The notes under the pieces: generated by a model
The model's input: only the letters and a program-made list of their open reading frames with translations
The model's database searches: none
Told to the model about the DNA's origin: nothing
Shown here: in pieces, positions 43,684 to 53,007 of the stretch
Layout of the letters: each line of letters begins with the position of its first letter
Numbering within the stretch: the first letter of the stretch is position 1
Position numbers and translations under genes: made by a program
Source: Novosphingobium sp. SG707
GTDB lineage: Bacteria > Pseudomonadota > Alphaproteobacteria > Sphingomonadales > Sphingomonadaceae
DNA length: 64,000 bases
Direction of reading: 5' to 3'
Assembly (NCBI RefSeq): GCF_012275515.1
Contig: NZ_JAAZQL010000001.1
Span: forward strand, 541,006 to 605,005

Positions 43684-45801
43684 ATGATGGAGAGACTGGC
43701 TGTGTCCCTGAAAGCTGCGCTTGCATTGCCCCTGCTGGGCTTGCTGGCGGCCTATGCGCCCGCGCAAGGGGGCAACAAGATGTCGGGCGCGCAGGCGGAA
43801 TGGCCGCTGGCGGGCGGCGGCCCCATGGCCCAGCGTTTCAGCCCGCTCTCCGCCATCACCCCGGCCAATGCCGCGCAGCTTGGCCTGGCCTGGTCGCTCG
43901 ATCTGGAAACAAGGGCCGGGCAGGAGGCAACCCCGGTTTTCGTCGGCGGCATCCTCTATACGGTCAGTGCCTATGACATTGTGCGCGCCATCGATGCCCG
44001 CAATGGCAAGGTCCTGTGGACTTTCGACCCCGGGGTAATGGAGGCGGCGGCGCGATCCTGCTGCGGCCCGGTCTCGCGCGGGGTGGCGGTTCAGGATGGA
44101 CGGGTCTATCTGGGGGTGCTGGACGGCCGGTTGATCGCGCTGGACGCCAAAAGCGGCAAACGCCTGTGGCAGGTGGACACACTGGACCACAACGGCCCTC
44201 CGGCGGTCAATTACACCATCACCGGCACGCCGCGCGTGGTCAAGGGCATGGTGATCATCGGCAATGGCGGTGCGGAATTTGGCGCGCGCGGCTTCATCAC
44301 GGCCTATGACGCTGCGACAGGCCGCAAGAAATGGCGTTTCTACACTGTTCCGGGGCGGCCGGGCCAGAGCGACGGCGAGATCTCCGATGCTCCGCTGGCC
44401 CGCGTGGCCGACACATGGCATGGGCGATGGTGGCAATGGGGCGGCGGCGGCACGGTGTGGGACGCCATCGAATATGATCCCGAACTCGACCTGCTCTACA
44501 TCGGGACCGGCAATGGCAGCCCGACCAACCACGGATTGCGCAGCGACGGACAGGGCGACAATCTGTTCCTGTCCTCGATTGTCGCGCTGCGGCCCGACAA
44601 TGGCGCCTATGTCTGGCATTATCAGGAAACACCGGGGGAGGCATGGGACTACACCGCGACCCAGCCGATCATCATGGCAGACCTGAAGCTGGACGGGCGC
44701 CTGCGCAAAGTGTTGATGCAGGCGCCCAAGAACGGCTTTTTCTACATGCTGGACCGGGCGACGGGCGAACTGCTCTCGGCCCATCCCTTTGCGAAAACCA
44801 ATTGGGCCAGCCATGTCGACATGGACACCGGACGGCCGGTCGAAAATCCCGATGCGCGCTATTACAAAACGGGCAAGAGCTTTCTGCAATGGCCCAGTTC
44901 GGGCGGGGCGCATAATTGGCAGCCGATGGCCTTCAGCCCGCAGACGGGGCTGGTCTATCTGCCGGTGATGGAAATGGCGATCCCCTTTGCCCCTGGCGGG
45001 GCGGACCATATGGTGCCGGGCGTTTATAACACCGGCACCGCGATGCAGGGCGGCGCCAGTTTCTCACGCGGGCAATTGGCCGCCATGGCCAGGGACAATC
45101 GCGGCTATCTGGTGGCGTGGGATCCGGTGGCGGGCAAGGCCTCGTGGAAAGTGCCCTTGGCCGCGCCTTTCAACGGCGGCGTGCTGGCCACGGCGGGCGG
45201 CCTGGTGTTTCAGGGCAACGGCAGCCGCCAGTTTGCCGCCTATGACGCGCGAAGCGGCCGCCGCCTGTGGTCCTATGCCGCCCAGACCGGCATTGTCGCC
45301 GCGCCGATGACCTATGCGGTGGGCGGGGTGCAATATGTCGCGGTCATGGCGGGTTGGGGCGGGGCATGGCCCATGCTGGGCGGGCAATTGGCCGAGCAGC
45401 CGGTCAATGGCGTGGGGCCAAACCGCCTGCTGGTGTTCCGCCTAGGCGGCAAGAGCCGCCTGCCCGCCCCGGAAAAGGCGTCGCGTTCGCCGCTCTCGCC
45501 CCCGCCCGCGACGTTCAGCCTTGCACAAATCACGCTGGGCGACCGGCTCTATGGCGAAAACTGCCTGCGTTGCCACGGGATTGCGGCGGTCAGCGCCAGC
45601 ATGGTGCCCGATCTGCGCCATTCCGGGGCGATCGGCGATGCCGATGTGCTGAAGCAGGTGGTGCTGGAAGGAGCGCTGCGTTCGCGCGGGATGCCCTCCT
45701 TCGCAGGCGTTCTGTCCGCCGCCGATGCCGAGGCCATCCGCGCCTATCTGATCCACCGCGCCAATGCCGACAGGAATGCCGAGCGGCAGGCGCAGAAATA
45801 A
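43684..45801 (+). CDS. PQQ-dependent quinohaemoprotein alcohol dehydrogenase (type II-like)
   Basis: A 705-aa periplasmic enzyme with an eight-bladed PQQ propeller and a C-terminal cytochrome c domain. Seen: signal peptide (the GTG at 43702, with GGAGAG upstream, is a good alternative start), the adjacent Cys-Cys disulfide in RSCCGPVSRG, the Ca/PQQ-site region GNGSPTNHGLRSDGQGDN, catalytic Asp in EAWDYTATQP, and the haem c motif CLRCH near residue 624 with an axial Met in RSRGMPSFAG. It would oxidise primary alcohols and pass electrons to the respiratory chain. PQQ biosynthesis genes are absent here. It is followed closely by an NTF2-like and a LysR gene. Confidence 0.94.
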   Translation: MMERLAVSLKAALALPLLGLLAAYAPAQGGNKMSGAQAEWPLAGGGPMAQRFSPLSAITPANAAQLGLAWSLDLETRAGQEATPVFVGGILYTVSAYDIVRAIDARNGKVLWTFDPGVMEAAARSCCGPVSRGVAVQDGRVYLGVLDGRLIALDAKSGKRLWQVDTLDHNGPPAVNYTITGTPRVVKGMVIIGNGGAEFGARGFITAYDAATGRKKWRFYTVPGRPGQSDGEISDAPLARVADTWHGRWWQWGGGGTVWDAIEYDPELDLLYIGTGNGSPTNHGLRSDGQGDNLFLSSIVALRPDNGAYVWHYQETPGEAWDYTATQPIIMADLKLDGRLRKVLMQAPKNGFFYMLDRATGELLSAHPFAKTNWASHVDMDTGRPVENPDARYYKTGKSFLQWPSSGGAHNWQPMAFSPQTGLVYLPVMEMAIPFAPGGADHMVPGVYNTGTAMQGGASFSRGQLAAMARDNRGYLVAWDPVAGKASWKVPLAAPFNGGVLATAGGLVFQGNGSRQFAAYDARSGRRLWSYAAQTGIVAAPMTYAVGGVQYVAVMAGWGGAWPMLGGQLAEQPVNGVGPNRLLVFRLGGKSRLPAPEKASRSPLSPPPATFSLAQITLGDRLYGENCLRCHGIAAVSASMVPDLRHSGAIGDADVLKQVVLEGALRSRGMPSFAGVLSAADAEAIRAYLIHRANADRNAERQAQK

Positions 45802-45829
45802 CCCTTTTCATCAGCAAGGAATTCCGACC

Positions 45830-46447
45830 GTGACCATCGAAGAGCAACTCGACGACCTGCGCCAGCGCCTTGCGCGCGCCGAAGCCCGCGCCGACCGCGC
45901 GCAGGACTGGATCGATGTCCAGAATCTTCAGCGCACCTATGGCTATTATGTTGACAAGTTTCAGTGGGATCAGGTGGCCGACCTGTTTGCCCGCGACGCC
46001 ACGCTGGAAATCAACGCACGCGGCAAGTTCTTCGGGCAGGATCGCATCCGGGAGTATATGCTTCACTTTGGTCCGCCGCAGGAAGGCATGTTGATGAACC
46101 ATATCCAGCTTCAGCCGGTGATCCATGTGGCGCCCGACGGCATGAGCGCACAGGGCCGGTTCCGCGCGCTGATGCAGGTGGGCCAGTTGGGCCGCGAGGC
46201 GCTGTGGGGCGATGCCATTTATGAAAACACCTATATCAAGGAGGACGGCGTGTGGAAGATTGCTTCCCTGCGCGCCTATCAGGTGTTCTACACGCCCTTC
46301 GACAAGGGCTGGGGCAAGGAGGTGATGCCCCTGGCCACCGATTTCGCCGATTTCCCGCCCGATGAATTCACCCAGGCCTATCCGATCTTTCCCGAAATCT
46401 TTGTTCCGCCCTATCATTACGCCAATCCGGTCAGCGGCCGGAAATGA
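45830..46447 (+). CDS. SnoaL-like (NTF2-fold) protein
   Basis: The GTG at 45830 (AAGGA upstream) gives 205 aa beginning MTIEEQLDDLRQRLARAEAR, a short coiled coil. The SnoaL_4-type core follows: IDVQNLQRTYGYYVDKFQWDQVADLFARDA, QDRIREYMLHFG, and a WKIASLRAYQVFY strand with a long C-terminal tail ending PPYHYANPVSGRK. Related proteins occur in lignin dimer and steroid catabolism; Novosphingobium LdpA, a lyase acting on a diarylpropane intermediate, is an NTF2-like example known from memory. It begins 28 bp after the PQQ dehydrogenase and 23 bp before a LysR gene. The activity here is unknown. Confidence 0.8.
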   Translation: MTIEEQLDDLRQRLARAEARADRAQDWIDVQNLQRTYGYYVDKFQWDQVADLFARDATLEINARGKFFGQDRIREYMLHFGPPQEGMLMNHIQLQPVIHVAPDGMSAQGRFRALMQVGQLGREALWGDAIYENTYIKEDGVWKIASLRAYQVFYTPFDKGWGKEVMPLATDFADFPPDEFTQAYPIFPEIFVPPYHYANPVSGRK

Positions 46448-46470
46448 AAATATAGAGAGAAAAGTCGGCC

Positions 46471-47343
46471 ATGGTGACCTTGCGGCAGATTCACATCTTC
46501 ACCGAAGTTGTCCGCCATGGCAGCTTTCGCGCCTGCGCCGGCCAGACCGGCCTTTCCCAGGCGGTGGTGAGCAATCATATCCGCGAACTGGAAGCCGGGC
46601 TGGGGGTCACCCTGTTCGAGCGCCGCGCCGGGCAGGCCACCGTGTTGACCACGCAGGGCCGCCATGCCTTCGACCGGCTTTCCGCGATCCTCTCGGATCT
46701 GGCCGATCTGCGACAGGAACTGGCCGGAGAGACGGCGCGGCGCACCATCCGCTTTTCCACCTTCAGCTATATCGTGCTGCGGTTTCAGGACGCGATCGAA
46801 CGTTTCCAGCAAGACCATGCGCATGTCGATCTGCGCTTTCTGCTGGATCCGCTCGATAATCAGACCTTGGCGATGCAGGTGCGGCGGGGGGATATCGACA
46901 TGGCCGCCTTCTTCACGCTGGACCCTCAGGAAGTGCCCGACAGCAAGCCTGCGGGCGAGGCGCGTCTGGCGGTCTATATCGGCCGCGATCATCCGCTGGC
47001 GGCGCGCAGACAGGTGTCGGGAGCCGAATTGTCCGAGCATCCCGCCATCGTGCTGGCGCGCGCCAATGCCCAGCGCGGGCTTTGCGATCAGGCGCTGGAG
47101 GTGATCGGCGCGCGGGCGGAAAAGATATTGATGGAGACCGATGCCCTGCCGTTGCTGTTCAACAATGTGCGGCGCGGGCTGGCGTGGGTATGCCTGTTTG
47201 AAGACACGGTGGATGAGGCGGCGCAGGGCCTGGTCAAGCTGGACCTGCTTTGTCCCATTCCACCTATCGGCATCCGCGTGCTGACCCGGCCATCGGCGCG
47301 CCATGATCGCAATATCCTGGCCTTGTGCGAAAGCATCCTCTGA
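46471..47343 (+). CDS. LysR-family transcriptional regulator
   Basis: A 290-aa LysR protein with the N-terminal helix-turn-helix (MVTLRQIHIFTEVVRHGSF, GLSQAVVSNHIRELEAGLG) and the two-lobed effector domain from about residue 90. It is the third gene of a same-strand run with the PQQ dehydrogenase and NTF2-like gene, an unusual place for LysR members, which are usually divergent from their target. It could still act on the divergent 43576 site. The following 185 bp, up to the AsmA gene, contain no recognisable gene or hairpin. Confidence 0.9.
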   Translation: MVTLRQIHIFTEVVRHGSFRACAGQTGLSQAVVSNHIRELEAGLGVTLFERRAGQATVLTTQGRHAFDRLSAILSDLADLRQELAGETARRTIRFSTFSYIVLRFQDAIERFQQDHAHVDLRFLLDPLDNQTLAMQVRRGDIDMAAFFTLDPQEVPDSKPAGEARLAVYIGRDHPLAARRQVSGAELSEHPAIVLARANAQRGLCDQALEVIGARAEKILMETDALPLLFNNVRRGLAWVCLFEDTVDEAAQGLVKLDLLCPIPPIGIRVLTRPSARHDRNILALCESIL

Positions 47344-47528
47344 TCCGGAGCGGGTCTGGCGGCCAAAGTCGTTCTGCGCCACCCGGTTGAGGCATGTCCC
47401 GATCAGCCCTTCGATCCTGCGACAGGCCATCGACGTTCCGAAAAATCGCTCGCGGCTCCATTTGGCTTGCCATGCATTACACCGATGCACCCTGAATTCT
47501 GCCGCATCGCGAGGAATGACAAAACACC

Positions 47529-49406
47529 ATGACAGCGCCCATGGGCATGACGGCCGGATCCGGCCTTTTCCGTCTGCGTTATCTGGCCGTCGTGCTGGGC
47601 CTGCTGGTTTTGGCCGGTCTTGTCGGACTGGCGGCTTTCCCTTGGGGAGTGCTGAAAGGCACGGTCGAACGCCGCCTGAGCCAAAGCATCGGCCGCACGG
47701 TCAGCATCGGTGCGATGGAGCGGCTCGACACTATGTCGTTTCATCCGCGCATCCGCCTGCGCGCGGTGCGGATTCCCCAACCGGCATGGGTGGAGCCCCA
47801 TTTGGCCGATCTGGCGCAAATTGCCCAAGTGGATCTGTCCTTTTCGGTTTGGGCGCTGCTGGCCGGGCGCGCAACGGTTGAGCGGGTCGAAATGCGGGGC
47901 GCCAATCTGCAATTCTATCGCACGGCGCAGGGCCGCAAGAACTGGAGTCAGGACGAGAGCGGGGAGCGGAGCGGTTCGGGCGGGCATTTGCTGATGCTGC
48001 GCGTGGCCGACAGCCGCCTGCGCTATCTTGACAGAAAGCGGGATCGCTCGCTGGATGTGGCGGTGGTCTCCGATAGCACGGGGCTCAGGATCGATGGCGG
48101 CGGGCTGATCCTTGGCCATCGCGTGCGCATCACCGGGCGGGGAGCCGCCATTGCCGAGTGGCGGGCCGCGGCTCCATGGCCTTTCAGCGTTGCCATCGAG
48201 GGCCCTGCGGTGGGTTTCGCGCTGGAGGGCACCATGCCCTCGCCGCTGGATCTGGGCCATCTTCAGGGCCGCGCGCGCGCCCATGCCGAGGATCTGAGGC
48301 TGCTGGACGCGATCATCGAGGCCGGTTTGCCCGGCACACAACCCGTCAGACTGGCCGCCGGCATCCGGCGCAGCATTCCCGACTGGACGATCGATGACCT
48401 GCGCGGCACGATCGGCCGATCAGACATTGCGGGCCACGCCACCATCGTCAAACGCGATGGCCGCAGCCGGATCACGGGCGCGCTGCGGTCCGATCATTTC
48501 GACTTTGACGATCTCTCCTCGAACGAAGGAAAAAGGCGCGCGGCGGCGATCAAGGCGCGTTTGGGCCCCCGCATCCTGCCCGGATCGGCCATAGATCTCA
48601 CCCATGTGCGCCGCACCGATGGGGCGCTCGATCTGCGGGTGGATCACCTCCTCTGGTCCGGCCAGAGCCCGTTTCGCAGCATGACCGCCCATCTGTCGCT
48701 GGAGCGCAGCCGACTGGAGATCAGCGCGCTGCGCGTGGGCATGACGCATGGCAGCATGGAGGGCACCATGCGGATCGACCAGACCGACACAGGCAGGCCC
48801 GACCCCAGGCTCGACCTGCGCCTGACCTTGCGCGGCGCGCGGCTGCTGGACTTTTTCCCCCGCGCACAGATCGACGGCAGCCTGATCGGGCGTCTGGCGG
48901 TCACCGGTTATGGCCATACGCTGGCCGATGCCTTTGGCGCGGGCGGTGGCGTGCTCGCGCTTGTCGGGCGCGACGGGCAGATTCCCGCGCGCACCGCCGC
49001 CTTGCTGGGGCAGGATGTCGGGCGCGGCCTGACCATGGGCAAGGATGAGACGGACAATCTGCGCTGTGTGGTGGCGCGGCTCGAGATCAAAGGCGGCATG
49101 GCCCGGCCCGCGCCGGTCCTCATCGATTCCTCGCGCGCGCAGACACAGGTCCGGGGCACCATCGATCTGCGCAATGAAAGGCTGATGCTGACGCTCAAAG
49201 GCGCGCCGAAAAAGCCCTCGCTGCTGCGTCTGCCGGGTCAGGTGATCCTTGGCGGCACGGTCAAGGCGCCCGATATTGATGTGCCGCCAAGGACCAAAAC
49301 GGTGGGCGGGGTGATCAACATGCTGGCCTCGGCCATTGCCGGTCGTCAGGAGCCGTTGGCCCGGGATGCCGATTGCAACGCGCTGGAACGTCAGGTCATG
49401 CGTTAG
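47529..49406 (+). CDS. AsmA-like inner-membrane-anchored protein
   Basis: A 625-aa protein with one N-terminal membrane helix (LRYLAVVLGLLVLAGLVGL) followed by a long beta-rich periplasmic region. The AsmA pattern is visible: VERRLSQSIGRTVSIG just after the membrane helix, the repeated lipid-transfer-like segments, LDLRLTLRGARLLDFFP, and the C-terminal signature DADCNALERQ. AsmA-like proteins are now regarded as bridge-like carriers of phospholipids between the membranes. It is not obviously linked to the neighbouring catabolic genes. The ATG at 47529 has GAGGA about 15 bp upstream; a later Met (MTAGSGLF) is possible. Confidence 0.85.
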   Translation: MTAPMGMTAGSGLFRLRYLAVVLGLLVLAGLVGLAAFPWGVLKGTVERRLSQSIGRTVSIGAMERLDTMSFHPRIRLRAVRIPQPAWVEPHLADLAQIAQVDLSFSVWALLAGRATVERVEMRGANLQFYRTAQGRKNWSQDESGERSGSGGHLLMLRVADSRLRYLDRKRDRSLDVAVVSDSTGLRIDGGGLILGHRVRITGRGAAIAEWRAAAPWPFSVAIEGPAVGFALEGTMPSPLDLGHLQGRARAHAEDLRLLDAIIEAGLPGTQPVRLAAGIRRSIPDWTIDDLRGTIGRSDIAGHATIVKRDGRSRITGALRSDHFDFDDLSSNEGKRRAAAIKARLGPRILPGSAIDLTHVRRTDGALDLRVDHLLWSGQSPFRSMTAHLSLERSRLEISALRVGMTHGSMEGTMRIDQTDTGRPDPRLDLRLTLRGARLLDFFPRAQIDGSLIGRLAVTGYGHTLADAFGAGGGVLALVGRDGQIPARTAALLGQDVGRGLTMGKDETDNLRCVVARLEIKGGMARPAPVLIDSSRAQTQVRGTIDLRNERLMLTLKGAPKKPSLLRLPGQVILGGTVKAPDIDVPPRTKTVGGVINMLASAIAGRQEPLARDADCNALERQVMR

Positions 49407-49499
49407 GCGTATCGGGCCAATGACTGACGCGCGGCTTGCGTAATTACAGCATATTGGCGCACACTCGCGGTCTGTGGGATTGTTTGAAGGGCCCGGTCA

Positions 49500-52052
49500 A
49501 TGCCTCAAAGCGCCATTGCCTCCCCGCCGCCCGCCAAGGCGGCGACTTCCTCCGTCAGCGGCCTGACGCAGGCGCAGGCGGACGCCTTGCTCGAACGCGA
49601 CGGGCCCAATGAATTGCCGCGCGCAGGGCGTCGGACGCCGTGGCGGATTGCATGGGAAGTGCTGCGCGAGCCCATGCTGGCGATGCTGCTGGCGGCGGGC
49701 CTCATCTATCTTGCTCTGGGCGACAGGACAGAGGCAATTATCCTGCTGTTATTCGCGCTGCTTTCCATTGCCATCACCATCATTCAGGAATCCCGCACGG
49801 AAAATGTGCTTGAGGCTCTGCGCGACCTTTCCGCGCCGCGCGCGCTGGTGATCCGCGACGGGCGGACAACCCGGATCGCCGGGCGCGACGTTGTCGCAGG
49901 CGACATACTTGTCCTCGAACAGGGGGACAGGATGGCGGCAGACGCCGGTCTGCTGGAAGCGCGCGAGTTGGAGGCCGACGAAGCCCTGCTTACCGGCGAA
50001 TCCGTGGCTGTGCGCAAGCGGGCGATCCGGCCCGATGACCGCTATGATGCCGAACCTGGCGGTGATGATCTGCCGCTGGTCTTTTCCGGCTCGATCATCA
50101 CGCGGGGCCGGGGGGTGGCGCGGGCGACGGCAACCGGGCCGCGCAGCCGGATCGGCCAGATCGGTCAATCGCTGGCCACGCTGGAAACCGAAGCGCCGCG
50201 CCTGCAGCAGGAAACCTCGCGGGTCGTCACGCTGTGCGCCATCGGCGGGCTGGCCATCGCGGCGCTGGTCGTGCTGCTCTATGGCCTGTTGCGCGGGTCA
50301 TGGCTTGATGCGCTGCTGGCCGGGATCGCCACGGCCATGTCGCTCTTGCCGGAGGAATTTCCGGTGGTGCTGACGATCTTTCTGGCCATGGGCGCCTGGC
50401 GCATCGCGCAGGTGGGCGTGCTGACCCGGCGCACCTCGGCCATTGAAACGATGGGCGCGGCCACGGTCCTGTGCACGGACAAGACCGGCACTTTGACGCA
50501 GAACCGGATGAGCGTGGCCGAACTGTGGTTTCCGGGCGGCGCGCCATGGCCCCTTGCGGAGCAAAGCGAGGATCCCCGCACGTCGGCCCTTTTGAATATC
50601 GCTGCTCTGGCCAGCGCGCCGGTGCCGGTGGATCCGATGGAGGTGGCCTTTCACGCGGCTGCGGACGAGGCGGGGGGCGGCATAGGCAACGGCATGGCGC
50701 TGGTTCGCGCCCATGGGCTGACGCCGGAACTGCTGGCCATGGCGAATGTCTGGCGCGATGGCGATGATCCGTCGCTCGTCGTTGCGGCAAAGGGCGCCCC
50801 GGAGGCCATCGGCCGTCTTTGCGGTCTTGGCGCGCAGGATCTGGCGGGGTTGGAAGCCGCGGCGCAGGCCATGGCCGAACGGGGGATGCGCGTGCTGGCC
50901 GTCGCCATGGCCAGGATCGGGGGTAACGATCCGGCTATGGCGATTGCCGATTATCCTTTTGCGCTGCTGGGTCTGGCCGGGCTGGCCGATCCGCTGCGGG
51001 AGAGCGTTCCGGCGGCGGTGGCGCAGTGCCGCAAGGCCGGGATCCGCGTGGTGATGATTACCGGCGACCATGCCGCAACCGCCCGGTCCATCGCCATGCA
51101 GGCGGGAATTGGCGATGGAAAGATCATGCTGGGCACCGAGATTGCGAGGCTGAGCGACGAGGCATTGATGGCGTGCGTGCCCGATGTTCTGGTGTTTGCC
51201 CGCACCATGCCGGATCAGAAGCTGCGCATCGTCAATGCGCTCAAATCCGCAGGCGAAGTGGTGGCCATGACCGGCGACGGGGTCAATGATGCCCCCGCCC
51301 TCAAGGCCGCCCATATCGGCATCGCCATGGGCAAGAGGGGAACCGATGTCGCCCGCGAGGCCGCCTCCATCGTGCTGGTGGAGGATGATTTCGGCGCGAT
51401 TGTCGAGGCGATCCGCGTCGGGCGGCGCATCTATGACAATATCCGCAAGGCGCTGGCCTTCATCTTTGGTGTCCATGTGCCCATCGCGGGTCTTGCCATT
51501 TTGCCGCTCCTGTTCGGCTTGCCGATCATTCTGGCGCCGCTTCAGATCGCTCTTCTCGAAATGGTGATCGATCCGGTCTGCGCACTGGTTTTCGAGGCCG
51601 AGCGCGAGGAAAGCCGGACCATGGAGCGTCCGCCGCGCCCGACCGATGAGCGTCTGTTCTCCCTGCCGCTGGTGCGCAGGGCCGTTTTGCAGGGCCTGCT
51701 GGCGCTTGGCGCTGTGGGCGGCATTGCGCTGGGCGCGGACCATTATGGACTGGCGCCGGATCGGGCGCGGACCTTGTCCTTCTTCGCGCTGCTGTCGGCG
51801 ATTCTGGCGCTGATCTTTGCCAATCGCTCGTTCAGCGCGCAGCTCAGCCACGCCCTTTTGCGGCACAATATCACGTTCCGCTTTGTGCTGGCCTTTATCG
51901 CCATCGGTGCGGCGCTGATCCTGACACTTGCGCCGATCCAGCATATTCTCCGCTTTGCCCCTTTGCACGCGCCCGATTTCGCGGCTGTTGCCCTTTGTGG
52001 TTTCGGCCTGCTGATTGCCTATGAGTTTGAGAAGCGGTTGGGGCGATCATGA
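49500..52052 (+). CDS. Cation-transporting P-type ATPase (P2-like, Ca2+/Mg2+ type)
   Basis: An 850-aa inner-membrane pump. In order: N-terminal cation_ATPase_N domain (LTQAQADALLERDGPNELP), actuator domain with TGES (LLTGESVAV), the phosphorylation motif CTDKTGTLTQNRM, the nucleotide domain with KGAPEAIG, the hinge TGDGVNDAPALKAA, and a C-terminal group of about six membrane helices. Helix 4 has LLPEEFPVVLTIF, so the usual PEGLP of calcium pumps is PEEFP. This swaps a Gly-Leu for Glu-Phe in the ion path and is shared by a family of bacterial P2-like pumps of unclear specificity. Substrate: Ca2+, Mg2+ or Mn2+; undecided. Confidence 0.92.
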   Translation: MPQSAIASPPPAKAATSSVSGLTQAQADALLERDGPNELPRAGRRTPWRIAWEVLREPMLAMLLAAGLIYLALGDRTEAIILLLFALLSIAITIIQESRTENVLEALRDLSAPRALVIRDGRTTRIAGRDVVAGDILVLEQGDRMAADAGLLEARELEADEALLTGESVAVRKRAIRPDDRYDAEPGGDDLPLVFSGSIITRGRGVARATATGPRSRIGQIGQSLATLETEAPRLQQETSRVVTLCAIGGLAIAALVVLLYGLLRGSWLDALLAGIATAMSLLPEEFPVVLTIFLAMGAWRIAQVGVLTRRTSAIETMGAATVLCTDKTGTLTQNRMSVAELWFPGGAPWPLAEQSEDPRTSALLNIAALASAPVPVDPMEVAFHAAADEAGGGIGNGMALVRAHGLTPELLAMANVWRDGDDPSLVVAAKGAPEAIGRLCGLGAQDLAGLEAAAQAMAERGMRVLAVAMARIGGNDPAMAIADYPFALLGLAGLADPLRESVPAAVAQCRKAGIRVVMITGDHAATARSIAMQAGIGDGKIMLGTEIARLSDEALMACVPDVLVFARTMPDQKLRIVNALKSAGEVVAMTGDGVNDAPALKAAHIGIAMGKRGTDVAREAASIVLVEDDFGAIVEAIRVGRRIYDNIRKALAFIFGVHVPIAGLAILPLLFGLPIILAPLQIALLEMVIDPVCALVFEAEREESRTMERPPRPTDERLFSLPLVRRAVLQGLLALGAVGGIALGADHYGLAPDRARTLSFFALLSAILALIFANRSFSAQLSHALLRHNITFRFVLAFIAIGAALILTLAPIQHILRFAPLHAPDFAAVALCGFGLLIAYEFEKRLGRS

Positions 52053-52060
52053 TGCATTAT

Positions 52061-52085
52061 CCGGGCAGGGCGAATGCCTGCCCGG
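52061..52085 (+). terminator. Hairpin after the P-type ATPase gene
   Basis: Perfect arms CCGGGCAGG (52061-52069) and CCTGCCCGG (52077-52085) with a 7-nt loop start 8 bp after the ATPase stop. Only AGCATTT follows, so the T tract is short. Its place argues that the ABC gene starts downstream at 52174 rather than inside the ATPase gene. Confidence 0.6.
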
Positions 52086-52173
52086 AGCATTTACGAACAA
52101 TTACCTAGCTTGGCGTGGGTCCGCATCTGGCATCATCCTCGAATACAGTTTGGGGGCGGAAGAGTCGGGCGCG

Positions 52174-52980
52174 ATGTGTCATTTCAACCATCCGATGCAA
52201 AAGGCCGGGCAAAGGGATGGTCGCCTGCTGATCGTCGAGGCGCTGGGCAAATCCTGTGACGGCCGGACTGTGTTGCGCAATCTGACGCTGAGCGTGGATA
52301 CGGGCGAAATCGTGGGGCTGCTCGGGCGCGACGGCGCCGGAAAGACGGTGTGTTTCAACCTGATCATGGGGCTGATGAAGGCCGATTCCGGGCGGATCAT
52401 GCTGGGCGGGGCCGATGTCACGGGCTGGACGGCGGATCGGCGGGGGCGCCTTGGTCTCAATTGCCTGCCGCAGGAGCCTTCGATCTTTTCCGGCATGACG
52501 GTTGAGCAGAATATCGGATCGGTGCTGGAATTTCGCGAACCGGACCGGGCCGCCCAGGCGGCGCGGCTTGAGCTGATATTGCGGGAGTTTCAACTGGAAC
52601 ATCTGCGCAAACTGGCCGCCCTCCAGCTTTCGGGCGGAGAGCGGCGGCGCTGTGAAATTGCCCGCGCGATGGCCTCCGATCCGGCGATCATGCTGCTTGA
52701 CGAACCCTTTGCGGGCATTGATCCGCTGGCGATCATCGAGATCAAGCGGGCCATACAATTGCTGAAGGTTCAGGGCGTGGGCATACTTATCAGCGACCAT
52801 AATCTCAAAGACATGCTTGAACTGGTCGAGCGGACGTATGTCCTCCACGAGGGACGGCTGATCTTCTCCGGCTCTCCCGCGCAGATGCTGTCGGATGCCG
52901 AGGTCTGTCGGTTGTATCTGGGCACCGAGGCCGAGCAATTGCGCCGCCTGCTGCCCAACATCCGCGCCGTGGCGGCGTGA
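52174..52980 (+). CDS. LptB-like ABC transporter ATP-binding protein (orphan)
   Basis: The ATG at 52174 has GGAAGAG 9 bp upstream and gives 268 aa, close to LptB length plus a short N-terminal tail. Walker A is GRDGAGKT (usually GPNGAGKT), the Q loop is in NCLPQEPSIF, the signature LSGGERRRCEIARA, Walker B IMLLDEPFAGIDP, and the switch His in ISDHN. The C-terminal FSGSPAQMLSDAEVCRLYLG is typical of LptB, the ATPase of the lipopolysaccharide exporter LptB2FGC. No lptA, lptC or membrane partner is adjacent, so this looks like a second LptB copy with altered sequence. Confidence 0.85.
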   Translation: MCHFNHPMQKAGQRDGRLLIVEALGKSCDGRTVLRNLTLSVDTGEIVGLLGRDGAGKTVCFNLIMGLMKADSGRIMLGGADVTGWTADRRGRLGLNCLPQEPSIFSGMTVEQNIGSVLEFREPDRAAQAARLELILREFQLEHLRKLAALQLSGGERRRCEIARAMASDPAIMLLDEPFAGIDPLAIIEIKRAIQLLKVQGVGILISDHNLKDMLELVERTYVLHEGRLIFSGSPAQMLSDAEVCRLYLGTEAEQLRRLLPNIRAVAA

Positions 52981-53007
52981 GGCTGGCCTTATTGATTGGC
53001 AACGACT

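Noticed and set aside
47344..47528. A possible minus-strand N-terminal gene fragment (KWSRERFFGTSMACRR...) behind the LysR gene.
   Set aside because: The frame continues antisense through the LysR gene and I cannot match the fragment to any family; it is too short to call a pseudogene or insertion remnant.
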